DNA of 64,000 bases from Bacteroidales bacterium UBA5833 (lineage in GTDB: Bacteria; Bacteroidota; Bacteroidia; Bacteroidales; Lentimicrobiaceae). Where the stretch lies: NCBI GenBank assembly GCA_002433025.1, contig DJGZ01000041.1:70101-134100 (forward strand), given 5' to 3'. The notes under the pieces were generated by a model, which saw only the letters and a program-made list of their open reading frames with translations, did not search any database and was not told the origin of the DNA. Positions 9,248-17,220 of the stretch are shown piece by piece. The stretch's first letter is position 1. Each line of letters starts with the position of its first letter. A program made the position numbers and the translations under genes.

Positions 9248-11794
9248 ATGAAAAAGCTCTTTTTATTAATCGCTCTTTTTCTGGGCATAGACCTCTATTC
9301 CCAGGTCGCCATCAACACCGATGGTACGTCCCCCGATGCTTCTGCCATGCTGGATGTTAAATCAACAACCGGCGGGTTGCTTATTCCGCGCATGAGTTTT
9401 ACCCAGCGCAACGCCATTGCCTCCCCTGCCACCGGGTTGTTGGTTTACCAGACAAACAATTCACCGGGTTTTTACTACAATGCCGGTACACCGGCAAGTC
9501 CTTCGTGGGTCTATGTAGGATCGGGATTCGGCTGGTCGCTCACAGGGAATGCAGGGACATCCTCTCCAAATAACTTCATCGGCACAACCGATGATGTGCC
9601 GCTCAACTTCCGCATCAATAGTGCATTTGCCGGAAGAATAGAAAGAGCACAGCACAATCTCTCGCTTGGTTATCTGGCACTGGCGCAGAACACAACCGGA
9701 ACAAACTCAACAGCGCTTGGTTATTCGGCCCTCTATAATAACAAAGCCAACAGCCGCAGCACAGCCATGGGGTTTTATGCCATGTTTTATGCCGATGACC
9801 GGACCTCAGGAAGAGAGACCTTCAACACAGCCATTGGCTGCGAAGCGCTGAGAGGCAGCTCGACCCCGGCTGACAATACAGGGCAGTACAACACTGCTGT
9901 CGGCGATCAGGCCCTTTTTTCCAATACCAGTGGTAATGGCAACATTGCCATGGGGTACCTGCCGCTATTTTGGAACAATACCGGCCGGATGAATGTTGCT
10001 GTTGGTTATGGTACCATGTATTCAAACACATCAGGAAACAACAACACAGCCATCGGTCAGAATGCACTTTATAGCAATACCTCCGGATACTCCAATACAG
10101 CCATCGGTATAAGGGCACTGCGTCAGAATACTGTAAGGAATAATCTCGTGGCTGTAGGGGATTCAGCCCTTTTCAACAACGGCACAGGGGCTACCATTGA
10201 ACTACATGGTTCCCGGAATACGGCATTGGGCTCAAAGGCTATGTATACAAACACTACCGGGTATCAGAATACAGCCAACGGCTATCAGGCACTGCATCTG
10301 AACACTACCGGTATGTCGAACACTGCCACCGGTTACATGGCACTGTATTCGAACACCACCTCAGAAGGTAATACAGCAACGGGTTTTCTGGCACTCTATT
10401 CAAATACCTCCGGAGTTGCCAATACTGCCAATGGTTACAGGGCATTGTACTTCAATGCTGACGGGCTATATAATGTTGCCATGGGCAACAGGGCGCTCAC
10501 ACTCAATACCAGTGGAAGTTACAATACTGCAGTCGGAGTATTCGCCCTCAACAACAATTCATCTGCCGACTACAATACGGCCATAGGCTATTATGCTGCT
10601 GCCAGCAATACAACCGGAACAGAAAATACGGCGCTTGGTCATCGTAGCGGCTACCACACAAATACAGGGAGTTACAATACCGCAGCCGGTTCAAGGGCAA
10701 TGTACAGCAATTCAACGGGGTTTTCAAATGTCGCGGTAGGTGTGAGGGCATTATATGCCGGCACAACGCGAAGTAATCTTGTTGCGGTTGGCGACTCAGC
10801 CCTTTACAATAATGGTTCAGGAGCCACCTCTGTTTGGGAAGCAGTTGGCAATACTGCCGTGGGTTCGAAGGCTTTATGGCAAAATACCACCGGCTATTCC
10901 AATACCGCAAACGGTTTCAATTCACTTGCCGGCAACACTACAGGCTTCAAGAATACGGCTTATGGCAATAACTCCCTTATTTTGAACACTAATGGGGCCT
11001 ATAATACTGCATGTGGCAGCAGTTCACTTTACAACACCCAGACAGGTCAGGCCAATACCGGGGTTGGAGATGCAGCCGCTTACACAAATATTTCGGGAAA
11101 CAACAATACTTCTATAGGCAGATTTGCCAACTACTATGTTACTTCAAGTAATAATACATCTGTGGGCTGCCAGTCAGGTGACTATTACACTTTTTCAAAT
11201 GGTACATTTTTAGGCGCCTACGCATATCCGTCAAATTTTGGTTTTTCCAATTGTATGGCCCTCGGTTACAATTCAAGGGTAGATGCATCAAACAGAGTGG
11301 TAATAGGAAACAACAGTGTTACCAGTATCGGTGGTTTTGCAGGCTGGAGTAATTTTTCAGATGGCCGGTACAAAAATAATGTTCATGAAAATGTGCCAGG
11401 TATTGAGTTCGTCAAAATGTTGCGTCCTGTAACCTACACCCTTGATATTACTTCCCTGAACAGCTACCTCGATAATCGCACCCCGATAGCCCTGCGTGAA
11501 GGCGAAGTTCCGTTCACCCCTTCGCCGGAAGACCTTAGGGCGGTGAGTGAAAAAGAGCAGATAGTCTACACTGGTTTTGTTGCGCAGGAAGTCGAAGATG
11601 CTGCCGGTAAAATCGGATATAGTTTCAGTGGAATAGATGCGCCCAAAACTGAGGGAGGACTCTATAGCCTGCGATATGGAGAGTTTATCCCTCCGCTGGT
11701 CAAAGCCATTCAGGAGCAACAACTGATTATCGAAGCCCAGCAAAAGCAGATAGAAGCGTTAATCAGCCGGATTGAAAAGCTGGAATCTGAATAA
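9248..11794 (+). CDS. Tail-fibre-like surface protein: YadA-head repeats plus C-terminal S74 chaperone domain
   Basis: An 848-residue exported protein. A signal peptide (residues 1-19) is followed by a head of about 100 residues (VAINTDGTSPDASAMLDVKS), common in Bacteroidota. A long run of roughly 14-residue repeats of the form NTAxGxxALxxNTTGxxN then extends to about residue 690 and should fold as a left-handed beta-roll like YadA heads. The C-terminus has the peptidase S74 domain (intramolecular chaperone of endosialidase). In phage homologues it cuts itself off at a Ser-Asp pair, here probably Ser704-Asp705 in FSDGRYKNN. The last 30 residues form a coiled coil. Its role (adhesion or surface layer) is inferred only from this architecture. 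Confidence 0.82.
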   Translation: MKKLFLLIALFLGIDLYSQVAINTDGTSPDASAMLDVKSTTGGLLIPRMSFTQRNAIASPATGLLVYQTNNSPGFYYNAGTPASPSWVYVGSGFGWSLTGNAGTSSPNNFIGTTDDVPLNFRINSAFAGRIERAQHNLSLGYLALAQNTTGTNSTALGYSALYNNKANSRSTAMGFYAMFYADDRTSGRETFNTAIGCEALRGSSTPADNTGQYNTAVGDQALFSNTSGNGNIAMGYLPLFWNNTGRMNVAVGYGTMYSNTSGNNNTAIGQNALYSNTSGYSNTAIGIRALRQNTVRNNLVAVGDSALFNNGTGATIELHGSRNTALGSKAMYTNTTGYQNTANGYQALHLNTTGMSNTATGYMALYSNTTSEGNTATGFLALYSNTSGVANTANGYRALYFNADGLYNVAMGNRALTLNTSGSYNTAVGVFALNNNSSADYNTAIGYYAAASNTTGTENTALGHRSGYHTNTGSYNTAAGSRAMYSNSTGFSNVAVGVRALYAGTTRSNLVAVGDSALYNNGSGATSVWEAVGNTAVGSKALWQNTTGYSNTANGFNSLAGNTTGFKNTAYGNNSLILNTNGAYNTACGSSSLYNTQTGQANTGVGDAAAYTNISGNNNTSIGRFANYYVTSSNNTSVGCQSGDYYTFSNGTFLGAYAYPSNFGFSNCMALGYNSRVDASNRVVIGNNSVTSIGGFAGWSNFSDGRYKNNVHENVPGIEFVKMLRPVTYTLDITSLNSYLDNRTPIALREGEVPFTPSPEDLRAVSEKEQIVYTGFVAQEVEDAAGKIGYSFSGIDAPKTEGGLYSLRYGEFIPPLVKAIQEQQLIIEAQQKQIEALISRIEKLESE

Positions 11795-11861
11795 AGACTG
11801 TATTCAGCGCAATGCCGGAATGATTAATTTAGCACCCGCTAAAATCACACTGGCATTGACT

Positions 11862-13046
11862 ATGCAATACAATTTCGACGAAATTGCCGACCGCAGCAAT
11901 ACCGCATGCGTTAAATACGATTTGCGCAGATTCTTCTTCGGTAATGAAGAAGTTATACCCATGTGGGTGGCCGATATGGACTTCCGGACGCCTGATTTCA
12001 TCCTGAAAGCGATCCGTGAAAGGGCACAACATGAGATACTCGGATACTCAATCAGACCTGATTCCTATTTTACTTCGCTCATCAACTGGCTGAAGCGGCG
12101 TCATAACTGGGAAATTCAGCGTGAATGGACAGCATTTTCACCCGGCATTGTTCCCGCCCTGAATATGGCGGTGCTGGCCTTCAGCAAACGAAGGGACAAG
12201 ATCATAATCCAGCCTCCGGTTTATTTCCCCTTTTTCGATGCAGTGAAAAATCATGGCCGTAAACTGGTTTACAATCAACTGATTATGGATAAAGGCCGTT
12301 ACCGCATGGATTATAAAGATCTGGAACGGCTCTGCAGCAATGGCGCACGTATGCTTATCCTGAGCAATCCCCACAATCCGGCAGGCAATACCTGGACAAG
12401 GGTAGAGCTACAAAGAATGGCTGATATCTGTCTGAAATACAATGTGCTGATGATCTCCGATGAGATTCACAGCGATCTGGTAAACCGGGGATACAAACAT
12501 ACGGTACTGGCCTCCCTTTCGCCGGAGGTTGAAGCAAACACCGTTACCATGATTGCGCCCAGCAAAACATTTAACCTTGCCGGAATGGCAACCTCGACGG
12601 TAATTATCAGCAATCCGGTTCTGATGAAGCGGTTTCACAGGGTACTCGACAGCCTGCATATCGAAATGGGTAATCTTTTCGGCAATGTAGCTGCAGAAGC
12701 TGCATACACCCATGGCGATGCATGGCTGGAACAACTGCTGGATTATATCGATGGTAATATTCACGCGCTGATTGAATTTGCCGGGAATCATCTCCCACAG
12801 GTAAAAGTCATACGCCCTGAAGCCACCTACATGGCCTGGCTTGATTTCAACCTGACCGGTATGACGGATGCTGAGCTTAAAAAATTCATGATTGAAGAGG
12901 CAGGACTTGGCCTGAACGAAGGCGTGCAATTCGGCCCGGGCGGGGAGGGCTACATGCGGATGAACCTGGCATGCCCGCGGCCGGTTCTGATGAAAGCGCT
13001 GGAACAATTGAATCATGCTATGGGAAAGAGGATGGCAGAAGGTTGA
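11862..13046 (+). CDS. PatB/MalY-type pyridoxal phosphate C-S lyase (cystathionine beta-lyase)
   Basis: A fold-type I PLP enzyme of 394 residues that probably cleaves cystathionine or cysteine conjugates to homocysteine or a thiol, pyruvate and ammonia. I chose ATG 11862, which gives MQYNFDEIADRSNTACVKYD, the standard PatB/MalY N-terminus. Starts at 11772 or 11820 would add residues with no family match. The motifs are PMWVADMDF near residue 28, LSNPHNPAG, ISDEIHSDL, and the PLP-binding Lys235 in APSKTFNLAG. The gene lies 67 bp after the S74 gene on the same strand. MalY homologues can also act as regulators, which is not testable here. Confidence 0.88.
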   Translation: MQYNFDEIADRSNTACVKYDLRRFFFGNEEVIPMWVADMDFRTPDFILKAIRERAQHEILGYSIRPDSYFTSLINWLKRRHNWEIQREWTAFSPGIVPALNMAVLAFSKRRDKIIIQPPVYFPFFDAVKNHGRKLVYNQLIMDKGRYRMDYKDLERLCSNGARMLILSNPHNPAGNTWTRVELQRMADICLKYNVLMISDEIHSDLVNRGYKHTVLASLSPEVEANTVTMIAPSKTFNLAGMATSTVIISNPVLMKRFHRVLDSLHIEMGNLFGNVAAEAAYTHGDAWLEQLLDYIDGNIHALIEFAGNHLPQVKVIRPEATYMAWLDFNLTGMTDAELKKFMIEEAGLGLNEGVQFGPGGEGYMRMNLACPRPVLMKALEQLNHAMGKRMAEG

Positions 13047-13119
13047 TGGGGACCTGAATTCTATATAACATGCAATCCTCCGGGATCGGTTTTGTTTTCA
13101 CTATAGATGTTTCTATAGA

Positions 13120-13513
13120 CATTCGAACCCGCTTGGGTCGGAAATAATTTGTAATTGATATTTCTGGATCATATTGATTTCGTAGCGATGGCTATTGGTA
13201 CCGCCCGACCACCAGTAACAAAATGCAAAACCCCGCTGTTCCCGGCTTCGACCGGAGGTATGGTGGTCCCGGCTCCGCTCTGGTGCATGGTGGTCTCGGC
13301 TCCGCCCGACCACCAGTAACAAAATTCAAAATATAATTGTGGTTTGGCAGAGCCCGGTGGTCGAGCGGTACCAATAGCGATCGGTACGAGACCAACCGGG
13401 CATATTGAAGCCGAGATCATCCGGAACATGAGCCCCGGTGGTCGAGCAAAGCCCGGTGGTCGAGCGGAGCCCGGTGGTCGAGCGGAGCCGAGACCATCCG
13501 GGTACCACGGAGC
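13120..13513. repeat. REP-like repeat cluster A (composite palindromic element)
   Basis: This cluster is built from a REP-like unit in both orientations. A reverse unit lies at 13289-13314, preceded by degenerate copies at about 13198-13213 and 13261-13285. Forward units start at 13353 (carrying an insertion of about 20 nt), 13434 and 13452, and the intact 32-nt unit is 13470-13501. The left edge CATTCGAACCCGCTTGGGTC and the right edge CCGGGTACCACGGAGC resemble those of cluster B. The arms GCTATTGGTACCGC (13191-13204) and GCGGTACCAATAGC (13365-13378) are exact inverted copies, so the whole cluster can fold on itself. Short open frames here are translations of the repeat, not genes. Confidence 0.85.
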
Positions 13514-13618
13514 CAAGCCCCCCCCTCTGAAAAATAATTTCCTTTACCTGTTAAAATCCTTCATTTTTGACGTAAATTTAGACACCATAATCATATCTAT
13601 TTCTTTATGTTATTGATT

Positions 13619-13653
13619 ATCAATTTATTACACAATATTCGGTCATGTCCGAA
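13619..13653. repeat. Left 35-bp imperfect inverted repeat (IR-L) of the foreign block
   Basis: This 35-bp segment matches the reverse complement of 17018-17052 at 29 of 35 positions. It ends in the near-palindrome TTCGGTCATGTCCGAA (13638-13653). An ATG inside it (13645) opens a 9-codon frame ending at 13674. Confidence 0.6.
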
Positions 13654-13685
13654 CACCATTCTTTACCTGACTAAAAGATATACTT

Positions 13686-15809
13686 ATGGGACAGTATGAA
13701 AGAAGCAGAAGATCGTTAAGGTGGTCGGCCCATAGGCTTTTTAACAATGGCAGGGGGCTGCATCACGGGCATATTTCGCAGCAGAAAGTGGAAGGAAGAC
13801 GCTGGAAGCATATGAAGAAACATTACCCCAGCCAGGCACTGATCGCTAAAATTCACTTAATTCATGTAAGCAAACGTTTTGACGAGGCCCTGGCCAGCTT
13901 GCCAACACCCGCAGAAACAGCTTTTGAAAAGCGGTTTAAACAGCGGATGACGCTTTCTTTCAACGTGTTCAGACTGGCCGCCTCCTTCTTCTTTACCTTG
14001 ATGCTGGGCAATCTGTATGCGGCGGTTGACCATACCAAAGAATTGTCCGCTATTCTCTACCTTGATTGTACAGCGCAATACATCAGCACAACAGTTAATG
14101 ACCATGGCCCGGATACCCCGAAACCGTTAACCGGCTCCCTTCCGGAGAAGGGCAGCTTTTTTAAAGCCAGCCTTGAAAATACCATCCATATTGATGGTAA
14201 TGTTAGAGGTAATCCTAATAATAATGTGTTGGGGAATGTTAAGGTTGTTGCTGTGAATCCTGAGGATAATTCTAGGGTTGATAGTGCTTATACTGATGCT
14301 TCTGGTAATTATGGTTTGACTTTTCTTTGGACGAATAATCAGAATCAGGGTTTGGAATCGAGGGTTGATGCGTATCCTAATCCTTATTCTGGTAGTACGA
14401 GTATTGATGTTGTTAGTGAGAGAAATCAAAATTATACTTTGAGAGTTTTTAATGTTACAGGTCGATTGTTGTTTGAGAATAATGTTGAACTTGAACCCGG
14501 AAAAAATACGCTAACTTTAAATGGTGGTCCTAAAGGAGTAAATATTATAAGTTTAGATAACGGCATAAACAAAAACAACTACAAAACAATAAAATTAAAT
14601 GATGATAATAAAAATTTTGATGTGATTGTGACTTCGTCTGATTTTAGTGGTTATTTTAAATCTGGTAGTAATGGTATTAGTGATGGTTCTGATTTGAGGT
14701 TGGAGTTTTCTTATCCGAATACGAATCCTAGGGATAGTTATCAGGCTTCGGATACGACTTTTGTTCTTAGGTTGAATCAGACTGTAGATAAGAAGTTGCA
14801 GCAGGAGTTGATTACGGATGAGTTTTTGGTGAATGCTTATACTATTCTTGATGGTACTCCGGTTCTTAATGGGACAGGGTTAAAAGTTACTTGGGGAGAC
14901 GGAACAACAAATAATTATTCTTCTCAGAATGGATTGATACACATACTTAGAACATCGTACGATTCTACAACGAATATATTTTTCGAAAATGCGGATACTG
15001 CTTTTTATCAGGAGTGGATATTCGGAACAAAAACAGATCCGACGATTACGTATAAAGAAAAGAATTTGTTCCAAAGCCAAAATATTGAATTAGGACCAGA
15101 TTACCCACGTATTCCTCCAGAACCAGCACCTGCAAATCTAAACAATTTGCCAGACACTTTCGATGTATACTTCGTACCAAAAACAGTATTTGATGGTGTA
15201 AATTTACCCTACGATACGAGAGGCGTAGACTTTAGAACTGTAGTTAGATGCGCTAGAGGACCTCCTGATTACACGAAGAAGTGGGAGTATGTTCCTGAAG
15301 TAGCAGACACAATATATATTTTTGAGAAACAAATGTTCAACAATGATTTAAATCAACTAATTACTTCTGAGGAGAGTCAGAAGATGAAACAAGCAGTGGA
15401 TTCGACTGTTACTTTGTTTACATTAAATAATGGCCGGCAGTTAATGCCTCCATACAAAAGAGTAAATATTTACACAAAAACTGAACCAGAATGGATTGAA
15501 GCACAAGCAAGAGGATGGGACCAAGTACACACGGCGATGTATGGTTATTACAACGAAAACGGTTGTGGTTTTACTTACAATTATGCCATGACCGACAAAC
15601 CAAGATTCAAATCAGGCGTAGCAGGATTCACAAGACAAAGCAATATAGGTTATAAGAAATCAGAGCTTGTGGAGAGTTTGACTAATGCTAGTGATCCGCC
15701 TGTGGGAAATCTCGGAGGACTAATATCTTACGGTAATGGGAGCTCGACTAGTTTTGGGAAAGTTGCAACTCATCTTATATGGTTATCTGATCCTGAAACA
15801 AAATTCTAA
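13686..15809 (+). CDS. Large secreted-type protein of unknown function, mosaic composition
   Basis: I do not recognise this 707-residue protein as a known family. Starting at the in-frame ATG at 13947 would give a clean signal peptide (MTLSFNVFRLAASFFFTLML); the longer start at 13686 puts 87 basic residues before it. From about residue 165 the composition changes sharply. Line 14641-14700 has 18 G+C of 60, against 32 of 60 for 13861-13920, and codons become strongly T-ending. An Ig-like/carboxypeptidase-regulatory segment (VRGNPNNNVLGNVKVV, YTDASGNYGL) is followed by an internal sorting-domain-like piece starting AYPNPYSGSTSI, unusually placed in the middle of the protein. The C-terminal half has no recognised motif. 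It may be a fusion of a resident N-terminus with foreign sequence. Confidence 0.55.
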   Translation: MGQYERSRRSLRWSAHRLFNNGRGLHHGHISQQKVEGRRWKHMKKHYPSQALIAKIHLIHVSKRFDEALASLPTPAETAFEKRFKQRMTLSFNVFRLAASFFFTLMLGNLYAAVDHTKELSAILYLDCTAQYISTTVNDHGPDTPKPLTGSLPEKGSFFKASLENTIHIDGNVRGNPNNNVLGNVKVVAVNPEDNSRVDSAYTDASGNYGLTFLWTNNQNQGLESRVDAYPNPYSGSTSIDVVSERNQNYTLRVFNVTGRLLFENNVELEPGKNTLTLNGGPKGVNIISLDNGINKNNYKTIKLNDDNKNFDVIVTSSDFSGYFKSGSNGISDGSDLRLEFSYPNTNPRDSYQASDTTFVLRLNQTVDKKLQQELITDEFLVNAYTILDGTPVLNGTGLKVTWGDGTTNNYSSQNGLIHILRTSYDSTTNIFFENADTAFYQEWIFGTKTDPTITYKEKNLFQSQNIELGPDYPRIPPEPAPANLNNLPDTFDVYFVPKTVFDGVNLPYDTRGVDFRTVVRCARGPPDYTKKWEYVPEVADTIYIFEKQMFNNDLNQLITSEESQKMKQAVDSTVTLFTLNNGRQLMPPYKRVNIYTKTEPEWIEAQARGWDQVHTAMYGYYNENGCGFTYNYAMTDKPRFKSGVAGFTRQSNIGYKKSELVESLTNASDPPVGNLGGLISYGNGSSTSFGKVATHLIWLSDPETKF

Positions 15810-15868
15810 AAAGAAATAGAATGTGGTGTAAGGTGCTAATTTTTATTTATTTTAAAGATTGTTTTTTT

Positions 15869-17026
15869 TTAGTCGATTATGATTGTGTTTTCTGTGCAAG
15901 AGCAAGTATTTGTGTTAATTTGGCAGTTTGTGCAGGTGGGTGTTCCAGTGGCAATAAGACCAGGCGCGCAAGTCTGATAATCAGAGCACGATAGTGTGTT
16001 GCCGTCGCATTCTTCGTTAGGATCTATGATTCCGTCTCCGCAGTAGCGGGTGTAGCCGAAAATCTTAACATTAGGTTCGGCTGTGAAGTAATCGACTGTT
16101 CCGTCCATGTTGGTTAGGCAACAGCCTGTGCTTCTACGAGGCGCATAAGGAATAGTATCTGGAGTATAAAAATAAGGGAATTTGCTTTGGCACCATTTGT
16201 TGTCTCCGGGGCCTGAGTAATCGCTGTTTAGCCATTCGAGGTTTTCTAGGTCAAAATCAAAATCACACTTATCAATATCTGGGCGGGTTACGCCGCATAA
16301 TTCAGAAGCCTGACAACGCCATCTTCCAGAGTCAGGATCATATGCTGGGTATGTTTTTGTTGGGCAGCATAAGCCTGGATTGTTGTTGGCTGGTGCTACC
16401 TTTTGATATCCACAATAAAAATAAAGATTAGGAGGATTAACTGGTGGTTGGTCGGCGCAACTTGTGTTGTATGTTACGATGGGTGCGCCTGTGAGGGGGT
16501 TTGTGGTGTAATTTACAACGCATCCGCTTGAGTTGTATGGTGAGCCTGTGCAAAATGGGGGGTTTGTGGGGTTGCTGATTGTCCAATTGTTGCAATCGTT
16601 GTCTGCGCAGTCGATGTATCCGTCTTGGTCGTTGTCTATTCCGTCGCTGCAGATTTCGCGTAGTGGTTCGAATTTGCAACAAACTTGTTGGGTGAATGTG
16701 TTTGCGAATGGGAAATTAGGCGTGTTACAATCTGCAATATGAGTATTGTCTATTCTTGTGTTATCGGATGTGTTTATTCTGCATGTTGCAGAGTCGCATA
16801 CTTTGAATAAGCATATTTCGTTGTTTGATATGTTACAATCGTTTTTTAAAAAACATTGATCATTAAAACCCATTTTGACTCCATTTTGAAAAAGGGTTTT
16901 TGTGCTATTTACTGAAACATGACCTTGTAATAGGGAACCATCATTTACGTATCTAAAACTCGTAGCGCCCGATCCTTTATTAACAAGATTTTTGCAACAG
17001 AGCGTGTTTATATGTAACTCGGTCAT
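15869..17026 (-). CDS. Cysteine-rich protein with DGIDND and CGDGxxxxxEECDG motifs, unknown function
   Basis: A 385-residue protein with about 33 cysteines. It contains ICSDGIDNDQDGYIDCADND, a calcium-type aspartate-rich motif, and near the C-terminus CGDGIIDPNEECDG followed by closely spaced cysteines. Such motifs occur in surface proteins of myxobacteria, DPANN-type archaea and some eukaryotes, and are not typical of Bacteroidota. No signal peptide is visible and the start codon lies inside the inverted repeat at 17018-17052, so the gene is probably truncated at its 5' end. Codon use is mosaic, rich in ATA and AGA, and resembles the distal part of the convergent gene at 13686-15809. The 59-bp space between the two ends in a run of nine T (15862-15870). 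Confidence 0.6.
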   Translation of the reverse strand: MTELHINTLCCKNLVNKGSGATSFRYVNDGSLLQGHVSVNSTKTLFQNGVKMGFNDQCFLKNDCNISNNEICLFKVCDSATCRINTSDNTRIDNTHIADCNTPNFPFANTFTQQVCCKFEPLREICSDGIDNDQDGYIDCADNDCNNWTISNPTNPPFCTGSPYNSSGCVVNYTTNPLTGAPIVTYNTSCADQPPVNPPNLYFYCGYQKVAPANNNPGLCCPTKTYPAYDPDSGRWRCQASELCGVTRPDIDKCDFDFDLENLEWLNSDYSGPGDNKWCQSKFPYFYTPDTIPYAPRRSTGCCLTNMDGTVDYFTAEPNVKIFGYTRYCGDGIIDPNEECDGNTLSCSDYQTCAPGLIATGTPTCTNCQINTNTCSCTENTIIID

Positions 17027-17052
17027 GTCCGAATATTATCTAATTAATTGAT
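17018..17052. repeat. Right 35-bp imperfect inverted repeat (IR-R) of the foreign block
   Basis: This is the inverted partner of 13619-13653 (29 of 35 matches). It contains CGGTCATGTCCGAA, in which the start codon of the cysteine-rich gene lies. The DNA from here to 17198 is AT-rich with no gene. Confidence 0.6.
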
Positions 17053-17198
17053 TTACAATGTTATAATGTATTTATACCAAGCCAAATCTCACAAATACAA
17101 TGCACATTTCTCAAAATGATGATCAACCATTACAAAAGCGCACTAATTAGCAATTAGTATAAATTACCGTTTATGCTAATCATCATTTAATATTTCTT

Positions 17199-17206
17199 AT
17201 ATTTGT
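17199..17206 (+). promoter_or_regulatory. Candidate -7 element (TATATTTG) for the ATPase-ParB pair
   Basis: TATATTTG matches TAnnTTTG and lies 14 bp before the ATPase start, so the transcript would have a very short leader. Confidence 0.5.
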
Positions 17207-17220
17207 AAAAAATTGCCGGT

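Noticed and set aside
9248..11794. Prophage tail fibre
   Set aside because: The S74 and repeat domains recall phage fibres, but the protein has a signal peptide and no phage structural, lysis or integrase genes are nearby.
13126..13150. TTCGAACCC resembling a tRNA T-arm
   Set aside because: It is the shared left edge of repeat cluster A; no acceptor stem, D-arm or anticodon arm can be drawn around it.
13113..13616. Several overlapping open frames on both strands (60-115 codons) in the repeat clusters
   Set aside because: They are translations of the palindromic repeat, rich in repeated GRAEPGG or LDHRG strings, with no start signals or homologous families.
13639..17033. Direct repeat TCGGTCATGTCCGAA as attachment sites of an integrated element
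   Set aside because: The motif is nearly palindromic, so it matches in both orientations; the longer flanking similarity is inverted, and there is no integrase.
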